Source of the DNA: Rhododendron vialii
Lineage: Eukaryota; Streptophyta; Magnoliopsida; Ericales; Ericaceae
Direction of reading: 5' to 3'
DNA length: 64,000 bases
Assembly: GCF_030253575.1 (NCBI RefSeq)
Contig: NC_080558.1
Span: forward strand, 1,684,001-1,748,000
Each line of letters begins with the position of its first letter. Position 1 is the stretch's first letter. The position numbers and the translations under genes are program-made. The notes beneath the pieces were generated by a model that did not search any database, had not been told where the DNA came from, and saw only the letters and a program-made list of their open reading frames with translations. Of this stretch, positions 34,359 to 46,095 are shown one piece after another.

Positions 34359-34499
34359 GGCTGCCGCCTTCGGATTTGAGGGTGGTGGTAAGTGCCAGAG
34401 CTTGGTGGTTAGAGATCCATTTTATAGGCATTGTGAGTCGTTAATTGGAGATGGTTATGAGCAAAACCCAAAATAAAAAAGATTAGAGAGAGTCAACTC

Positions 34500-35142
34500 A
34501 GCTGAGGTGGGGAAATTATTTCGTGTTCTGCAAGCAATACAGTGATGACGAAAAATTATTTCATGACCACTCAATAAACACAATGGCCTAAAAAAAAGAC
34601 AGTCGGTATCATTTAGTTTTAGTTATATTTTCTTACTTTTTTGTAAAACTTTTTGAGATTATCATTCATCACTAAAGATAACCGTTTCTTAGTTTTTTCA
34701 TCATTAGTGAGTTTTTGTTCTTCTTCTTCTTCTTCTTTTTTTCTGTAATTTTGATCATATGTTTTTCCCTTTTAGGTTCATTTCATCAAGATAATTTCTT
34801 TTCTTTTTTGTTATCCAAACAAAACAAAGCATCAAGGACTGCCATCTTGAATCATTCATCAAAAGGTTATTAGCATGCGAGGACATTGTCATTTCAAATT
34901 TCTTAAAATAGAGGTCCAACAAAAATGAAAAAAAAAAAATCTTTTTAATTTACCGTCTTAAAATCAAACAAGTCAAAGTATGTTGGTGACAAGCTAACTC
35001 AATCTAAAGAAATCTGTACACTCGAAGACTAGAAGTTGTGAAAAGAAAGGAAAACGATAGAAAATATGTCTAACACGGGAGGACAGTGTCATTTCAAATT
35101 TCTTAGGAGAGAGGTCCATAAAATATGAAAAAAGCTGCATCT
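34500..35142. other. Upstream region of FB5, duplicated at FB11 and FB12
   Basis: The sequence recurs with minor changes at about 59760-60420 and 62880-63370 (for example TTCATTTCATCAAGATAATT and ATCAAGGACTGCCATCTTGA). It is non-coding and AT-rich, and may contain the promoter of this F-box subgroup. Confidence 0.7.
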
Positions 35143-35338
35143 CTTCCTCCGTCTATTTTTAAATGTCCATTAAAATTTTGCATCCCTTTTTAAAATCATT
35201 GTGTTATAGAAGTAATTGAGATGTATCGAACAAAATCCATATTGTATATTTTTAACAATATACATTAAGGGATATAAACAAATGAAAATGACATGCAGAA
35301 CTGTAGTGAACATTTAAAAAGGAACGGAATGAGTACCA
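35143..35338. mobile_element. Degraded Stowaway-like MITE
   Basis: The ends CTTCCTCCGTCTATTTTTAA and TTAAAAAGGAACGGAATGAG are imperfect inverted repeats resembling the CTCCCTCCGT Stowaway terminus. Confidence 0.6.
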
Positions 35339-35599
35339 TTTTAAACCGAAAAAACAAGACATAGTTTTTCATTTAATTCTTACCGTAGTATCTTATTTGC
35401 CAGAAATCGATGGGATATGGTTTGGCTCACCGTAACCTTCAATCATTTCCCAATTTGCATGTGGGGTTGTAAATTGAATCAATCTTCTTAACTTAATTAC
35501 TATTATGAACCATTGAAAATTTATTATAAACGATTGAAAAATCATTCACGTTCATTTTTTATAAGTAGATGGACAAGCAGTTCAATCGGATATTAACCA

Positions 35600-36463
35600 G
35601 ATCTAGATCCGGGGGAGGGGGGCCGCCTCCTCCTCCTCCCTCCTCCCCCCGTCGTCGTTCTCCCCTCCCCCCACCTCCCAGCTTTCCCGTCTTCGTTCCT
35701 CCCTGCTTCCCCCCCTCTTTTGTTTCTCTTCCTTCCGTTTTTCTGGCCGGTGGTCTGGCTCTCGTGATGGGCTTTCTGTCCTTGCTGTCCGGCGATGCTG
35801 GTTCGGACCGGAGCTAGAAGGTGGTGAGTGGTTGTCCGGCAAGCGGCGGGCGTTTGATGTGGCAATAAGGTGAGTTCTGGGGTTAGGGTTTTGTTTTTAT
35901 TTTCTTCTGTACCAGCCATTTGGCCTGGTCTTCTACCGGCCGGTGTCCTCGGTCCGGTCTATACTGATCTAGGCTTTTAGATCCAGTGGGTGTTGGTGGT
36001 GGGATAATAATTTTAGGTTAGGGTTTGTTGTTGACCGGAGCTTTTAGAGTGTTAGCAAGGCTTGCATTGATGTGGTCTACCCGTGTCAGTGGGTTGTCAG
36101 TAGTGGTGGTTCGCCAATGTCACTGAGCTTTCAGATATGGGTGTGCCGGTGTTTTGAGCGCTTTCTGGATATCGTCCCCGACCAGATTGCATCACGAGCG
36201 TAGTTTGGGGTTGGACTGTTGTCCCTCGAGACTTCTCTCTCGAAACTTCTCTATCACTTTCGAAGACGGGCTCCTAGTCCGGTAACCGAGTTGCAGGCCT
36301 ACTTCGGCAGGGGTGCCTAGAGTAGTAGTGTTTGGTTAGCATGTACTCGTGTCTAGCTTGTGTTAGTTTTGGTTCAATCCTGTATTTTGCGATGTAATCT
36401 GTCTGCCTTCGGGCTTTTCCATTTCGTAATGGATTGACATTTTCAAAAAAAAAATAAAAAAAA
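35600..36463 (+). mobile_element. GC-rich poly-A retroposon insertion
   Basis: The flanks line up with the FB12 locus, where ATTGACCATTAAGTAACT (about 61140) continues to GAACATGGCAAGAAC without this segment. Here about 860 bp of GC-rich, pyrimidine-rich sequence starts after GATATTAACCA and ends TGGATTGACATTTTC plus a poly-A run (36446-36463). A 3' poly-A and a 5' GC-rich leader suggest a LINE/SINE-type retroposon. An open frame at 35569-35817 is proline-rich low complexity and not convincing as a gene. No target duplication was identified. Confidence 0.65.
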
Positions 36464-36928
36464 ATGATTGCTCGAACATGGCAAGAACTAAGCTATTCAC
36501 TCAAATAATCAGTGGTTCTCGAAAAGATAAACAAAGTAAAGAAGAACATATTTTTTTTGGCAGAAACAAAAAGAACTTCATTTATTATAATTTAGATAAA
36601 TCATACGTACAAAATATCAGAATTGGAGGAGTAAAATAACAACAAAGATGTATAGGCTAGGTAAAGAGCACACAAGGTAGAAGAAATGGACATCCTAATA
36701 CGCACCTATCGTTGAAACAAAAAGGCTCCTAAACCATTCTTAGAACATGAATTAGTCGACAGCAGCCCCAAAACAAGGGGATCCGGGGATTGTGATTGTG
36801 CCCTACAGGGTGCCTTTTAGGAAGTGCCATGCAGGATTTCCGATCCCCAAAACAAGTCCTAACAATTTCGATGAGCAAAAGATGAACTTAGCCAGTGCAA
36901 TTATACTCCAAAGATGTACCAGTCATCT

Positions 36929-38093
36929 TTATTTCACAAAAGTCTGGGAAGAAGCTTCTCTTTCATTGCCTCCCAATCCCTCCTCCATGATGAGGTGAGA
37001 TGAGGCTCTCGACATACACGTGACCCCAAATCTAAATTTAATTGGAATGCCAAAAACCACCATGTCCCTCATCATTTCTTTTTTCGGATCGTACACAACC
37101 AGTGTCTCTTCATAAACTCTACCTTGTATCACCCCATTGGCTTTAAGCAAATATTCGTTTTCCCCCAACAAACACAACAATTCCACTCTAGACATTCCGG
37201 GCATATCTATTGTAGGGAAAGTTTGGTCCACGACTCTCTTACCCCGTGTTCTTCCCTCATCCAAACTACAACTTTGCCATTATGCTGCCTAACCAAACAG
37301 AGACAATCCCCGAGAACCTCCAACCTATAGTACGTGCGCACGTGATTTACGGAAGCAGGCAGCGGCACTTCTCTGAAAACCTCATCTGATAAATCGAAAG
37401 CAATAATCCTTTTGGAACAATTTCGTTTTGCATCCCAACAAAGGTAATGGAGACATCCATTTAAGAAAACCCCACCAGAGTATCCCCCAAGAAACCGACA
37501 CTGGAAATCTTCAATTCTCCTCCAAGCATTAGTTTTTAGTGAATAGACATCTTCAACCGTGCACTCTTCATCAAAGTATGAGAGCATCCAAAGTACCTTG
37601 TAATCATCTGTCGATGAGTCGTAACCCACACCATACATATCCAGCATGACACAGTCATTCCAATAATTTCTTTGGACAAATGGACATTTGGGCAGTTTCT
37701 TACATTCTCTAGTGGATGGATTCAACAAGAATATGGATTTGTCAATATGGGAAACTAGAAGCAAACCATCGCAAGAACTCAAAACCTGGACCCACTTCTC
37801 GGCTTCCACTGTAGGAAATTCAAGTTTTGTGGAGGTCGGATTTACGTTGTTGGGATCCACCGAGTAGAGGTTGCCACAGCGCGAACTGATAATAATTTTC
37901 TGTTCAGGGTAGTTAGAGTTTTTGATCTTGGTTCGATTGGGGTGGGTTTTGCGAATTGGGGTTCGGAGAATAGGGATTTCCACGGGGGAGATATACAATT
38001 GAAGTGGTAAAGAGATTTGACGGATAGTAAAGAGAGTTTGCATTTACTGATATCTTGGGGAAGGATTCCGCCGTTGAACATGGCCGCTGCCAT
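36929..38093 (-). pseudogene. FB6: F-box/FBA gene with three frameshifts
   Basis: The start region MAAAMFNGGILPQDIS (38093) leads into a weakened F-box (SVKSLYHFNCISPPW). A missing G near 37955 (TTTTGCGAATT versus TTTTGGCGAATT) shifts the frame. The FBA domain then reads HPNRTKIKNSNYPEQKII, SSCDGLLLVSHIDKS, FLLNPSTRECKKLP, VYSLKTNAWRR and FLNGCLHYLCW to GVRESWTKL. An extra TCCC at about 37218 shifts it again. The next frame holds the C-terminal part (LGENEYLLK, LVVYDPKKE, VVFGIPIKFRFG). A two-base insertion near 37015 shifts the very end (MSRASSH instead of YVESLISPHH). It belongs to the second F-box subgroup. Confidence 0.9.
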
Positions 38094-39075
38094 CGGATTG
38101 GCTTTGCTTCGTTAAGTACATGTACAATTTATTGTTGTTTTTATTGTTAGTGATTGATTGTCGTTTTTCGATCACCGCATTAATGCTATAATAATGAGTT
38201 TTACGTTTTTTCGTCCTTATTGCCATTTCACATGAATGACATTCGAATGTTTAGCTAGCACATGACACAAACCGCTTTTTAGTTTTTGACTGTTTTTCTT
38301 TCTTATGATTAACGTAGCTAGATGCATCAATTGTGTAGCTACCTTGATCTAGTTCAATGATTTTCGTTTTTACGTAATCTACAAATTAAATAAGAGGCTC
38401 GAGTTAAAGAAACAAGGACGTTGATATGCCCCATTTTAGAACATAGAAGGATCATAATTAGAGAAAAGTATTGAAAGGAGAGAATCCCTAGTGCAAGAAA
38501 ATAAATACTTAAGCAGACAAAATTTTCCTTTCAACAAGAGTTGAATTTATTCCTAACCAACCTCATCTGATAACCCTGTTCGTTTTGAAATTTTGGATTT
38601 GTTGTAATAAGTGTAGAGAGAAATAGAATAATAATTGAAAATATAGATAATGATTGGAGAGAGAGAAAAAAAAAGAGAGTAATGATTGGAGAGAAATAAG
38701 ATAATGACTAGAATCTAAAATTCTAAATCCTTAAACGGGGTCAGATTTGGTGGTCTATTTCCATTGATTTTCTATACCAAAGCCAACCAAATTAACCTGA
38801 ACATCAAGCTAGCTTGTTACTAGCTTTTTGAGCTTGCTCGAAAAAATCATTGATGTGTTAAAAAAGATAACCTAAGTGAACATGAACATCTTCTTGGGCA
38901 GAAATAAAAGTATTGTCATTCAGAGAAGCCAAATTAATTTACAAAATAACAGAACTAGAGGAGTAAAACATGACAATAAAGACCACACAAGACACAATAT
39001 ACAAGACGTGGACATCCTAATAACTATCAGTTATCTGTATTTAAAAAAAAAAAAACAACTGAAGAAGCTTCTCGT

Positions 39076-39450
39076 TCATAATTTCCTCTCAATTCCTCCT
39101 ACATGAAAAGGAGAGACGAGGCTTTCGACATAAGTGCCCCCATATCTAAATTTAGTCGGAATGCCGCAAATCACTGTGTCCTGCTCTATGAATTTTTGTG
39201 TATTGTACACAACCAAGTGCTTCTCTCCATAGGTATCAAACAACAAGAATTCGTCTTCCGCTAACATACCCACCACATCAAACACGGACAATCCTGAACA
39301 CATCGTGAATTTGGTCCAAGACTCTCTTACCTTGTACTCCTTCATCATGCAAACCTTGTATCCCCGCTCACCAACCAAACAAAGTGAACCTCCAAGAACC
39401 ACCACGCTATAATAGTCACAATACTCGCATCTGATAAATCGAAAGCAAGA
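39076..39450 (-). pseudogene. FB7: C-terminal fragment of an F-box/FBA gene
   Basis: An open stretch reading VVLGGSLCLVGERGYKVCMM, GVGMLAEDEFLLF-like and YVESLVSPFHVGGIERKL corresponds to the last 110 or so residues of FB2/FB4. About 60 bp upstream of it are deleted (CGCATCT joins GATAAATCGAAAGC). The rest of the gene is replaced by the TTTCGGTAA-rich element from about 39451. Confidence 0.85.
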
Positions 39451-39745
39451 TTATATTTTCTCCCGTAGCCCACTATATTTCGGTAAATGGTTGTTGAAAA
39501 TCATAAATAACATTTCGGTAAATTGCTGTTGAAAACAAGATTATATTTCGGTAACTACATATCGAAAATATGTTCAACTTTCGGTAAACAACTGCCGAAC
39601 ATGCATTTTCGGTAAACATTTGTTGAAAAAAATATTATATTTCAGTAATTGGATGCTGAAAATATCTTAATTTCGGTAACTAACTGTCAAGTATAATTGA
39701 AAATTTTTACCGAGCTATGAGAGTAAATAGAGGGCTGCGAATAGC
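39451..39745. mobile_element. Transposon remnant with TTTCGGTAA repeats
   Basis: At least seven copies of TTTCGGTAA (or a close variant), each followed by a short spacer and GAAAA, mostly in one orientation. It ends in the hairpin GGGCTGCGAATAGCAGCGCCC-type sequence (about 39732-39752), exactly where cassette similarity resumes. Arrayed short motifs resemble subterminal repeats of CACTA or similar DNA elements. The class is not certain. Confidence 0.5.
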
Positions 39746-39823
39746 AGCGCCCAAAAAGAAATAAAGAGAAGTCTACACTAAAGACAAATACTAATTAATA
39801 TGCTTGATATTAATTTTATTTTC

Positions 39824-40011
39824 TGTGAATCTGATCTCGCTAGGCGACTTTTGAAATATGGCTACACTTATTGTGCTATGATTGCCATCTTTAATGATTT
39901 GTCCGGTCTGTTGAGGCCCATTTGCCTCCATGGGGTCCCTCTCTGTTATATAGGCTTTCGCCTCATAGTTGAATACAAATCTCACATTTGCCAAAAAAAA
40001 AAAAAAAAAAA
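39824..40011 (+). mobile_element. Poly-A retroposon 3' end (copy 4 of 5)
   Basis: Same sequence as 12233-12413, with a long A-run. Confidence 0.6.
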
Positions 40012-40776
40012 CCCGTTTATTCGTTACAGATTAAAGGAAAAATACTTGTAGAAGCTTCTCTTTCATTGCCTCCCAATCCCTCCTTGATGATGAGGTGAGA
40101 GGAGGCTCTCGACATAGGTGACCCCAATTGTAAATCTAGTCGAAATGCCACAAACCACCACGTCCCTCATTGTTTCTTTTTTTGTAAAGATCCGTATTTT
40201 AGGCCTATATTTTTTTTTATATAATTGTACGGCTTGTCGAGATAAACGGTGTGGATATATGGAATGACGTATTTGTGGAAGGATATAAGGGTAAATGTGT
40301 GAGAGGTGCACGTGAGAGAGTGTGGTATGAAAAGTAGGAGATAAATTCTCCTTGGTTTCCAATAAAATTCCCAGAGGAATGCTTTCCTCTTTCTCATTTC
40401 TATCTCTCGGCTCTCTCTCTAACTCTCACATATCCCTCTCTCGGCTCTCCTCCACTCCCACTCAAAATCAACTCAAATCAACCTCCAATCTCAAAACTCA
40501 TGAAGATTGACCTCCATTCCACCCTCCGTACGTGGTCTTGAGCGTGTATTCAGTTGGGTCTAGCTCGGAGAGGAGTATTCAACTGATTTTGAGGTTCTGA
40601 AAGCTAGGGCTTGTTCAAAACGCTTGGTTTTCGCTTCTCGACTTGAGGTAGGGAATTCTACCTCTCTTTATATGTTTTATGAGTGATTTGGTGCATGAAT
40701 CGTGCTTGTAATGTCGTGTTTAAGTTTGGATTGAAAATTCGTAGTTGCTGTCAGAATTATCTGTTTTTTCTGGATT

Positions 40777-41332
40777 CCTACCGGTAGGCCCGTCCTTTCT
40801 ACCAGTAGAACATTGTTACTTTACCAGAAAATCGATTCCCTACCGGTAGGAACTTTTACCTACCGGTAGAACGTTTGAAAAATTTCATCAACCAGCTCAA
40901 ACGTATAGCAGCAACTCAAAAGCTGCTCAACGTACCAATCTTCTACCGGTAGGAATTCCTTACCTACCGGTAGGTCAAGCACGAACTTGAATGTTGGCCT
41001 TTCTGTTTTCAAGTTCTACCGGTAAGAGTTGCTTGCCTACCGGTAGGTTGCGTTTCTATTTTCAAGTTCTACCGGTAGGAGTTGCTTGCCTACCGGTAGG
41101 AGATCATTTCTATTTTCAAGTTCTACCGGTAGGACTTGCTTGCCTACCGGTAGGAGATCAGGAGTTTCAGCTGCTTCTTTGAGCTGAAGTTCTACCAGTA
41201 GGAGTTGCTTGCCTACCGGTAGGTTGCGTTTCTATTTTCAAGTTCTACCGGTAGGAGTTGCTTGCCTACCGGTAGGAGATCATTTCTATTTTCAAGTTCT
41301 ACCGGTAGGACTTGCTTGCCTACCGGTAGGAG
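40777..41332. repeat. Array of CTACCGGTAG palindromes in the 5' LTR
   Basis: More than fifteen TACCGGTA palindromes, mostly in facing pairs joined by GAGTTGCTTGC or GACTTGCTTGC. The pairs repeat in a unit of about 57 bp with a TTTCTATTTTCAAGTT spacer. The 3' LTR has fewer units, which explains most of the length difference. Confidence 0.9.
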
Positions 41333-42004
41333 ATCAGGAGTTTCAGCTGCTTCTTTGAGCTGCTGCAGTATCTTTCAGCTGCTTCCTTATATCTTTCAAC
41401 TCGCATGTCGAAGCTTTTCATTGACTCTAATGGGTTTGTGTACGCATCCTTCTAAGTGTTTTGGTGAGTATTACTCGTTTCTCACTTAGAGTGGCATTCA
41501 ATGGACTAGAGTGAACATGTCTAGGGATTCGACGAGTAGTAGTGCAATCCGTTCTCTCTCTCGACTCGTAAAATTCTTAGATTCCTTTAGTACATGCTTT
41601 TACGGACTCCGAGTCTAGTCGTGGGTTAATTTGTGGCTTGTAAAGGTACGGGGGTGTACTTAGGGGTACGGTGAAGACGTGTGTATTTGAGTATATGCGA
41701 TATGGTAAATTGTTAGTCTTATATTACCATGTGATTGATTAAATGGTCTTTGGATTCAATTGAATGAATGGATGTTTGTGAAATGGGAAGCGGAATGAAA
41801 GTGAATAACTAATGGACAGAGTATTGTAGGATTTTATGTATGGGCCTAGTACGTCATGTAAGATGCGGGTATGTAAACAAAAGAGGAGGCATGAACATGT
41901 ACATTTGTGGAGTCGCGTAATGATTAATTAAATTTCAATGGTATAACCGTCAAAGGGATGATGAAATTGATTATGAAATGATGTCGATTGTGAAAAGTGT
42001 GAAA

Positions 42005-42232
42005 GGTGACCCAAGTGGTCGTTATTGAGGGAAAAGACTCGGGGTGACCCTACGCTCGAGGGAACTAGACCCGAGGTGACCCAACTGATTCATATTATTG
42101 GAGGAAAAGACTTGGGGTGACCCTACGCTCGAGGGAACTAGACCCGAGGTGACCCCAACTGATTATTATTGTTAAGGGAAAAGACTCGGGGTGACCATGC
42201 GCTCGAGGGAACTAGACCTGAGGTGACCCTAG
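42005..42232. repeat. Three-unit tandem repeat in the 5' LTR
   Basis: Units of about 72 bp with AAAAGACTCGGGGTGACC, ACGCTCGAGGGAACTAGACC and GAGGTGACC. The same array is in the 3' LTR at about 47872-48096. Confidence 0.9.
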
Positions 42233-42907
42233 TGATGATTGATGGAAAATACCAGATTAAAAGAAAAGAAAGGTTTTGCAATAAAGGGATTTAATGAAGG
42301 TCAATGTGGACACGAGAAAGATTGTACTACCGTACAAAGAAGAATAAGATGTTTTGATTTGATTATAGACAAATGTGGAATGACGTGAGTTTAATAACAT
42401 AACTAGTTAAAGAAGTAAACGGCTAGTGACATTGATGTGAAGTCTAGGACTCTTAGGCGATAATTTGCAGTTTGTTGGTAGCCACTTGTACTATAGGCGT
42501 ATCTGTCCATGTTCATTCATTCTCGGTGTATGATTCATTCAAACTACATATAGCTTGAGCTTAGAATTCTCTACTGGGCTAGTGTAGCTCAACCAAATCT
42601 TTCTTTTCAGGTTCTGATGCCGAGCAATAGATTGCATGCATTGTGTGCTTGACAGTAAAAGACTTTTGGAAGCTGACATCACTGGTTATTTCGTCATCTT
42701 TGTGAAGATCTCATTTTGTTAAAGGTGGTTTTGTAACTAATTATTACTGAATTTTCTTTTGACTAAAGTTGTAATTTTCTAAACTTAAGGACTTGTTTGT
42801 AAATTAAACAGGTGGGAAACTCATTTGGGTAACGTATATGATATGCGAGGTTTCTCTTTTATTGAAATGTATTACTTAATTATGTTGAAAATCGAGGGCG
42901 TGACAAC

Positions 42908-42919
42908 TTGGTATCAGAG
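42908..42919 (+). promoter_or_regulatory. Primer binding site (tRNA-Met type)
   Basis: TTGGTATCAGAGC begins two bases after the end of the 5' LTR. It matches the usual plant LTR-retrotransposon primer site complementary to the 3' end of initiator tRNA-Met. Confidence 0.85.
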
Positions 42920-43178
42920 CGTAAGTTTAGAATACCTTGAGACCGTGGGGAGACTTTTGGTCTCATGGGTTCAAAAAAAAAAAAAAAAATTGCTGCATCT
43001 TTTTACAAAATCACATGTGTGCTTGCATGAAGAGTCAGTATATCGATGTGACATTGCATATATATATCACAATAGAGTGGCGCAAAATTGTTGACTTCGG
43101 TTGGAAAGGTTGGAGACCTGTAGCACATAATTAGGTGGCTAATGTTGATGATTTCATTTCTTATGCTTTCATAGTAGG

Positions 43179-43718
43179 ATGTCTTTGAGACGTGGAGATA
43201 GGTGTGGTGAGACCAGGGATCGTGAGCACCAGGGCTGTAGTGCAAACGGGGAGAATGAAGTGGGTCAATGTACCAAGGATGAAGCGATGTTTCCTGAGAT
43301 TGTTGAGTGCGGGAAAGGTGTCGAGACACTGGAAGGTGCGCAAGGTGGTGTGAATGTGGGAGAAACTAGGCATCAAGTCATTAGCACAAGATCATCTTCA
43401 GAGAGTGTTGAGAGTTCTGGAAGGAAGAAACCTAGAGTATCAGATCACTTTATTCAGGACCAGCAGGGCTTTAAGCCACCTCTTTATATCGAGACTCCAA
43501 GAGCTCTTCTCAAGTGTCAGACTGTGTGTTATCGATGTCGTCAGTTTGGTCATATTCGTTCTCAATGTCCATGGCGTGGGGGATCTTGTTATACTTGCGG
43601 CGAACGTGGTCACATGGCAAGGAATTGTCCTCGGGGATTGGGAGTGCATGGTGAGTCAAGCTCAATGCAGCAGGAAACACATACGTCGAAACAACAACAG
43701 ATGCAGTTCCGTAGCTAA
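43179..43718 (+). CDS. Partial gag polyprotein with two zinc knuckles
   Basis: 179 residues. Two CX2CX4HX4C knuckles are present: CYRCRQFGHIRSQC (C117, C120, H125, C130) and CYTCGERGHMARNC (C137, C140, H145, C150). They form the nucleocapsid end of gag that binds the element's RNA. The region before them is charged and low in structure. It is far shorter than a full gag, and the matrix/capsid part is not seen upstream. The C-terminus is Gln-rich and ends normally. No protease motif or pol follows: 43740-46095 has only short broken frames. Confidence 0.8.
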   Translation: MSLRRGDRCGETRDREHQGCSANGENEVGQCTKDEAMFPEIVECGKGVETLEGAQGGVNVGETRHQVISTRSSSESVESSGRKKPRVSDHFIQDQQGFKPPLYIETPRALLKCQTVCYRCRQFGHIRSQCPWRGGSCYTCGERGHMARNCPRGLGVHGESSSMQQETHTSKQQQMQFRS

Positions 43719-43739
43719 ACTACCACTTCGTACTATTCT

Positions 43740-46083
43740 CTAGCTCTTAGAAGCGTCACTTGTTTGAGGTATCATTTATTCCCAGTTGTTCTACTCATTC
43801 TCTACAATACTTTTGATTTGGAAGCATTTCACTCATTGAGAATCCTATTTTTGTCCATGTTTGGAATAGAAAATAAGAAATCTTGGTCCACGCGTGTTGA
43901 GAAATATCGATAGATCATATTTGCCGAGATTAGAGGTTAATCATTCCATATTGAAGTGTTGCCTTCAACCTCATTAAATTGCTTACATCGAGATTTGATT
44001 TGATTTGGACAGGGATTGGTTGTATCCATGATGATTGGTGACATCTCAAATGTGATTTTAGAAGAGTTGTTTCTTTTATTACCATCTTTCATTGGCCAAG
44101 CTGAATATTGTTAGAATTGTATCAAAATTTATTCTTCCGTGAAATCCAGCGTGTAGATGACCTGTTATAATTCTTAGTATTTGAGTCAATTGTCATGCGA
44201 TCCCTTCCTAGCTTTTCTTGGGCATATTTAAATTCTTGTAGTGAAGTATCTTATGACACTGTTGCTATCAAATTTGACAAGTGTTTCTCGTTCCCTATTC
44301 AAGGTCTTATTTTGACATCATCCTGCTTGAGATAAATTTTCATTGGTCAGTTTAGATTTCCTTGATGCGATTATCATTTTCGTCGTTTGCTTGTAACCGT
44401 TATTCCATATGAGTATTTAATTTGCAACATCAATCTATTGAACCCAACCTTTGGCTATGTACCGTATGAAATACAAATTCGTTAGCACTATCAAAATTTA
44501 GACCCTGTTCCCATTATTGCCTGCTTGGGCCATCATCCATTGTGGTCCCATGACTAAGAAGTCATATGGTTTGAACTCATATCTGCTTTGTATCTATGTG
44601 TTTGCCCTTGCCTATTTGGTTGGTTCGAATTTCCATTGTTGGAGTCAAATCTTGTGGTGACATATCTATTGATGTCTATTCATTGACACCGTTCAATACA
44701 AATTCAATTGTGGAAATTACTTTCAGTGGTATTTTACTCTGTCGTGGTTCCTCAATTCTGGAGGCACATGATTCATCTTGTAATGCTTAGTCTCAAATTG
44801 TTGAAAGTTCTACTCATTTCTAGTATGGGAAATTTCCTATTTTGGATCAATTGGTTTGCGAGAGATCAGTCTCATTACCTGGTACTTATTCTTAATATCG
44901 AAATCTTTCGTTTGAAAAACGTTATCCGTTGACTCCTCTGACTTGTAGAGCAATAAAAGACTTATGATCTGTCACTTCAAATCTCTTGGGTTAGCATAAA
45001 TAGGTACTTCGAGTTTGTTGCCGAACCGCCGTAAAGATTCTAGGTGCTCTCTAAATTTCAAATGCCTCGTTACCATTCTTCCAATTCTTGATTAACGCTG
45101 CTTGAGTTTTGTAGCTTATTCATTTCGTTTGAGATAACAAATCGAATCCTTCTCGTAATATAGAATTACTCAACCTAGAGTGAAAATTTCGTGCAACTTT
45201 TAGAAGGATAGGCTTATGTTGTTGATTTACTGGATTTAGTACCGAGACGTACGATGGTATATATATTCGCCGACGATTTTTGGAAGTTCAAAGGAGAAGG
45301 GTGAAGATCATCAAAGATTACCAACCACGTAGGGCCGACCAAAGGATTGTGCTGACCGTCGACGTCACCCAATGTTATTTGAAGAAGGAAAATCATGAAT
45401 TTCGTAAAGTATAGTTGCGTCGGGGTTTGTCTCGTTTTGGGCAGAAAGGAAGCGTTCACCAAAAAGATAGTTTAAGTGTCGGACACTATGTGCGTGTTTT
45501 GGGATACCCAGGCGACAACCGGTGAAATCCACTTGGAAGAGGCGCTTGATCACCGCCCATTCTAGATGGAAGTCTCGGAAAGTCAATTGGATTATCTGGT
45601 TATACTTAGGAGGTAAGATCTCTATGGTGAGATAGACAATTGTGTATAGGATTTGTATAATAAAGAAAAGTTTAGAAACTGTGAATCATTTGACGTTGCC
45701 GCCTAACTTTTTCAAAATGTATGACGCATTATGTATACGGAAATTGAGGAGGTATGAAATAAATCCATTGCATGCGTTAGAGAGGTCCGAAATTGAATTA
45801 GGAGCTCAAGTGTCCTATGATGAGAAATCGATGCGTACCTTAGATTCGCATAGTCCATTGTTGAAAGGTAAGCCGATGTTGTTAGTGCATGGTTACGTGG
45901 AAATGGGGGTACGAAGTTCGAAAGATATACGCGTGATTGTTGTGGTTTGCTTGATATGAATCTAGACGTAGACTTCGATAATTATTGAATGTGTGATGGA
46001 TAGTGCTACAGTTCGAGTATGTTGATATGTTGCTTGGCATAGCTGGATTAGTTTTAGCAAATTTCGAGGACGAAATTTCTTTA
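43740..46083. other. Degenerate interior of the LTR retrotransposon
   Basis: No frame longer than about 105 codons on the plus strand, and none shows polymerase or integrase motifs. Probably decayed or filler sequence. Confidence 0.6.
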
Positions 46084-46095
46084 AGGAGGGTAGGG
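46084..46095 (+). promoter_or_regulatory. Polypurine tract before the 3' LTR
   Basis: AAGGAGGGTAGGG lies immediately 5' of the second LTR, preceded by ACGAAATTTCTTT, the usual context in plant Ty3/gypsy elements. Confidence 0.8.

Larger units (their letters stand above)
38104..40182. repeat. Cassette copy D (MADS gene lost)
   Basis: 38104-38510 matches the 3' flank of the MADS copies (TGATTGATTGTCGTTTTTCG, TTGATATGCCCCATTTT), but the MADS coding region is replaced by the start of FB6. 38510-38935 is unrelated AT-rich sequence. 38936-39450 matches the F-box 3' part (FB7). After an insertion, the retroposon tail and the 3' end of FB8 follow in the usual order. Confidence 0.8.
40183..42905 (+). 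repeat. 5' LTR
   Basis: Starts TGTAAAGATCC, ends GTGACA. It contains the palindromic CTACCGGTAG array (40777-41332) and a three-unit GGTGACC array (42005-42232). Confidence 0.92.

Noticed and set aside
35569-35817. Proline-rich protein gene
   Set aside because: Low-complexity C-rich frame at the start of a retroposon insertion. The overlapping reverse frames are equally open, so it is composition, not coding.
40991-41489. Open frames with repeated LPTGR/LPVG motifs in the LTRs
   Set aside because: They are translations of the CTACCGGTAG palindrome array, not a protein gene. LPxTG-like strings here have no meaning for sorting.
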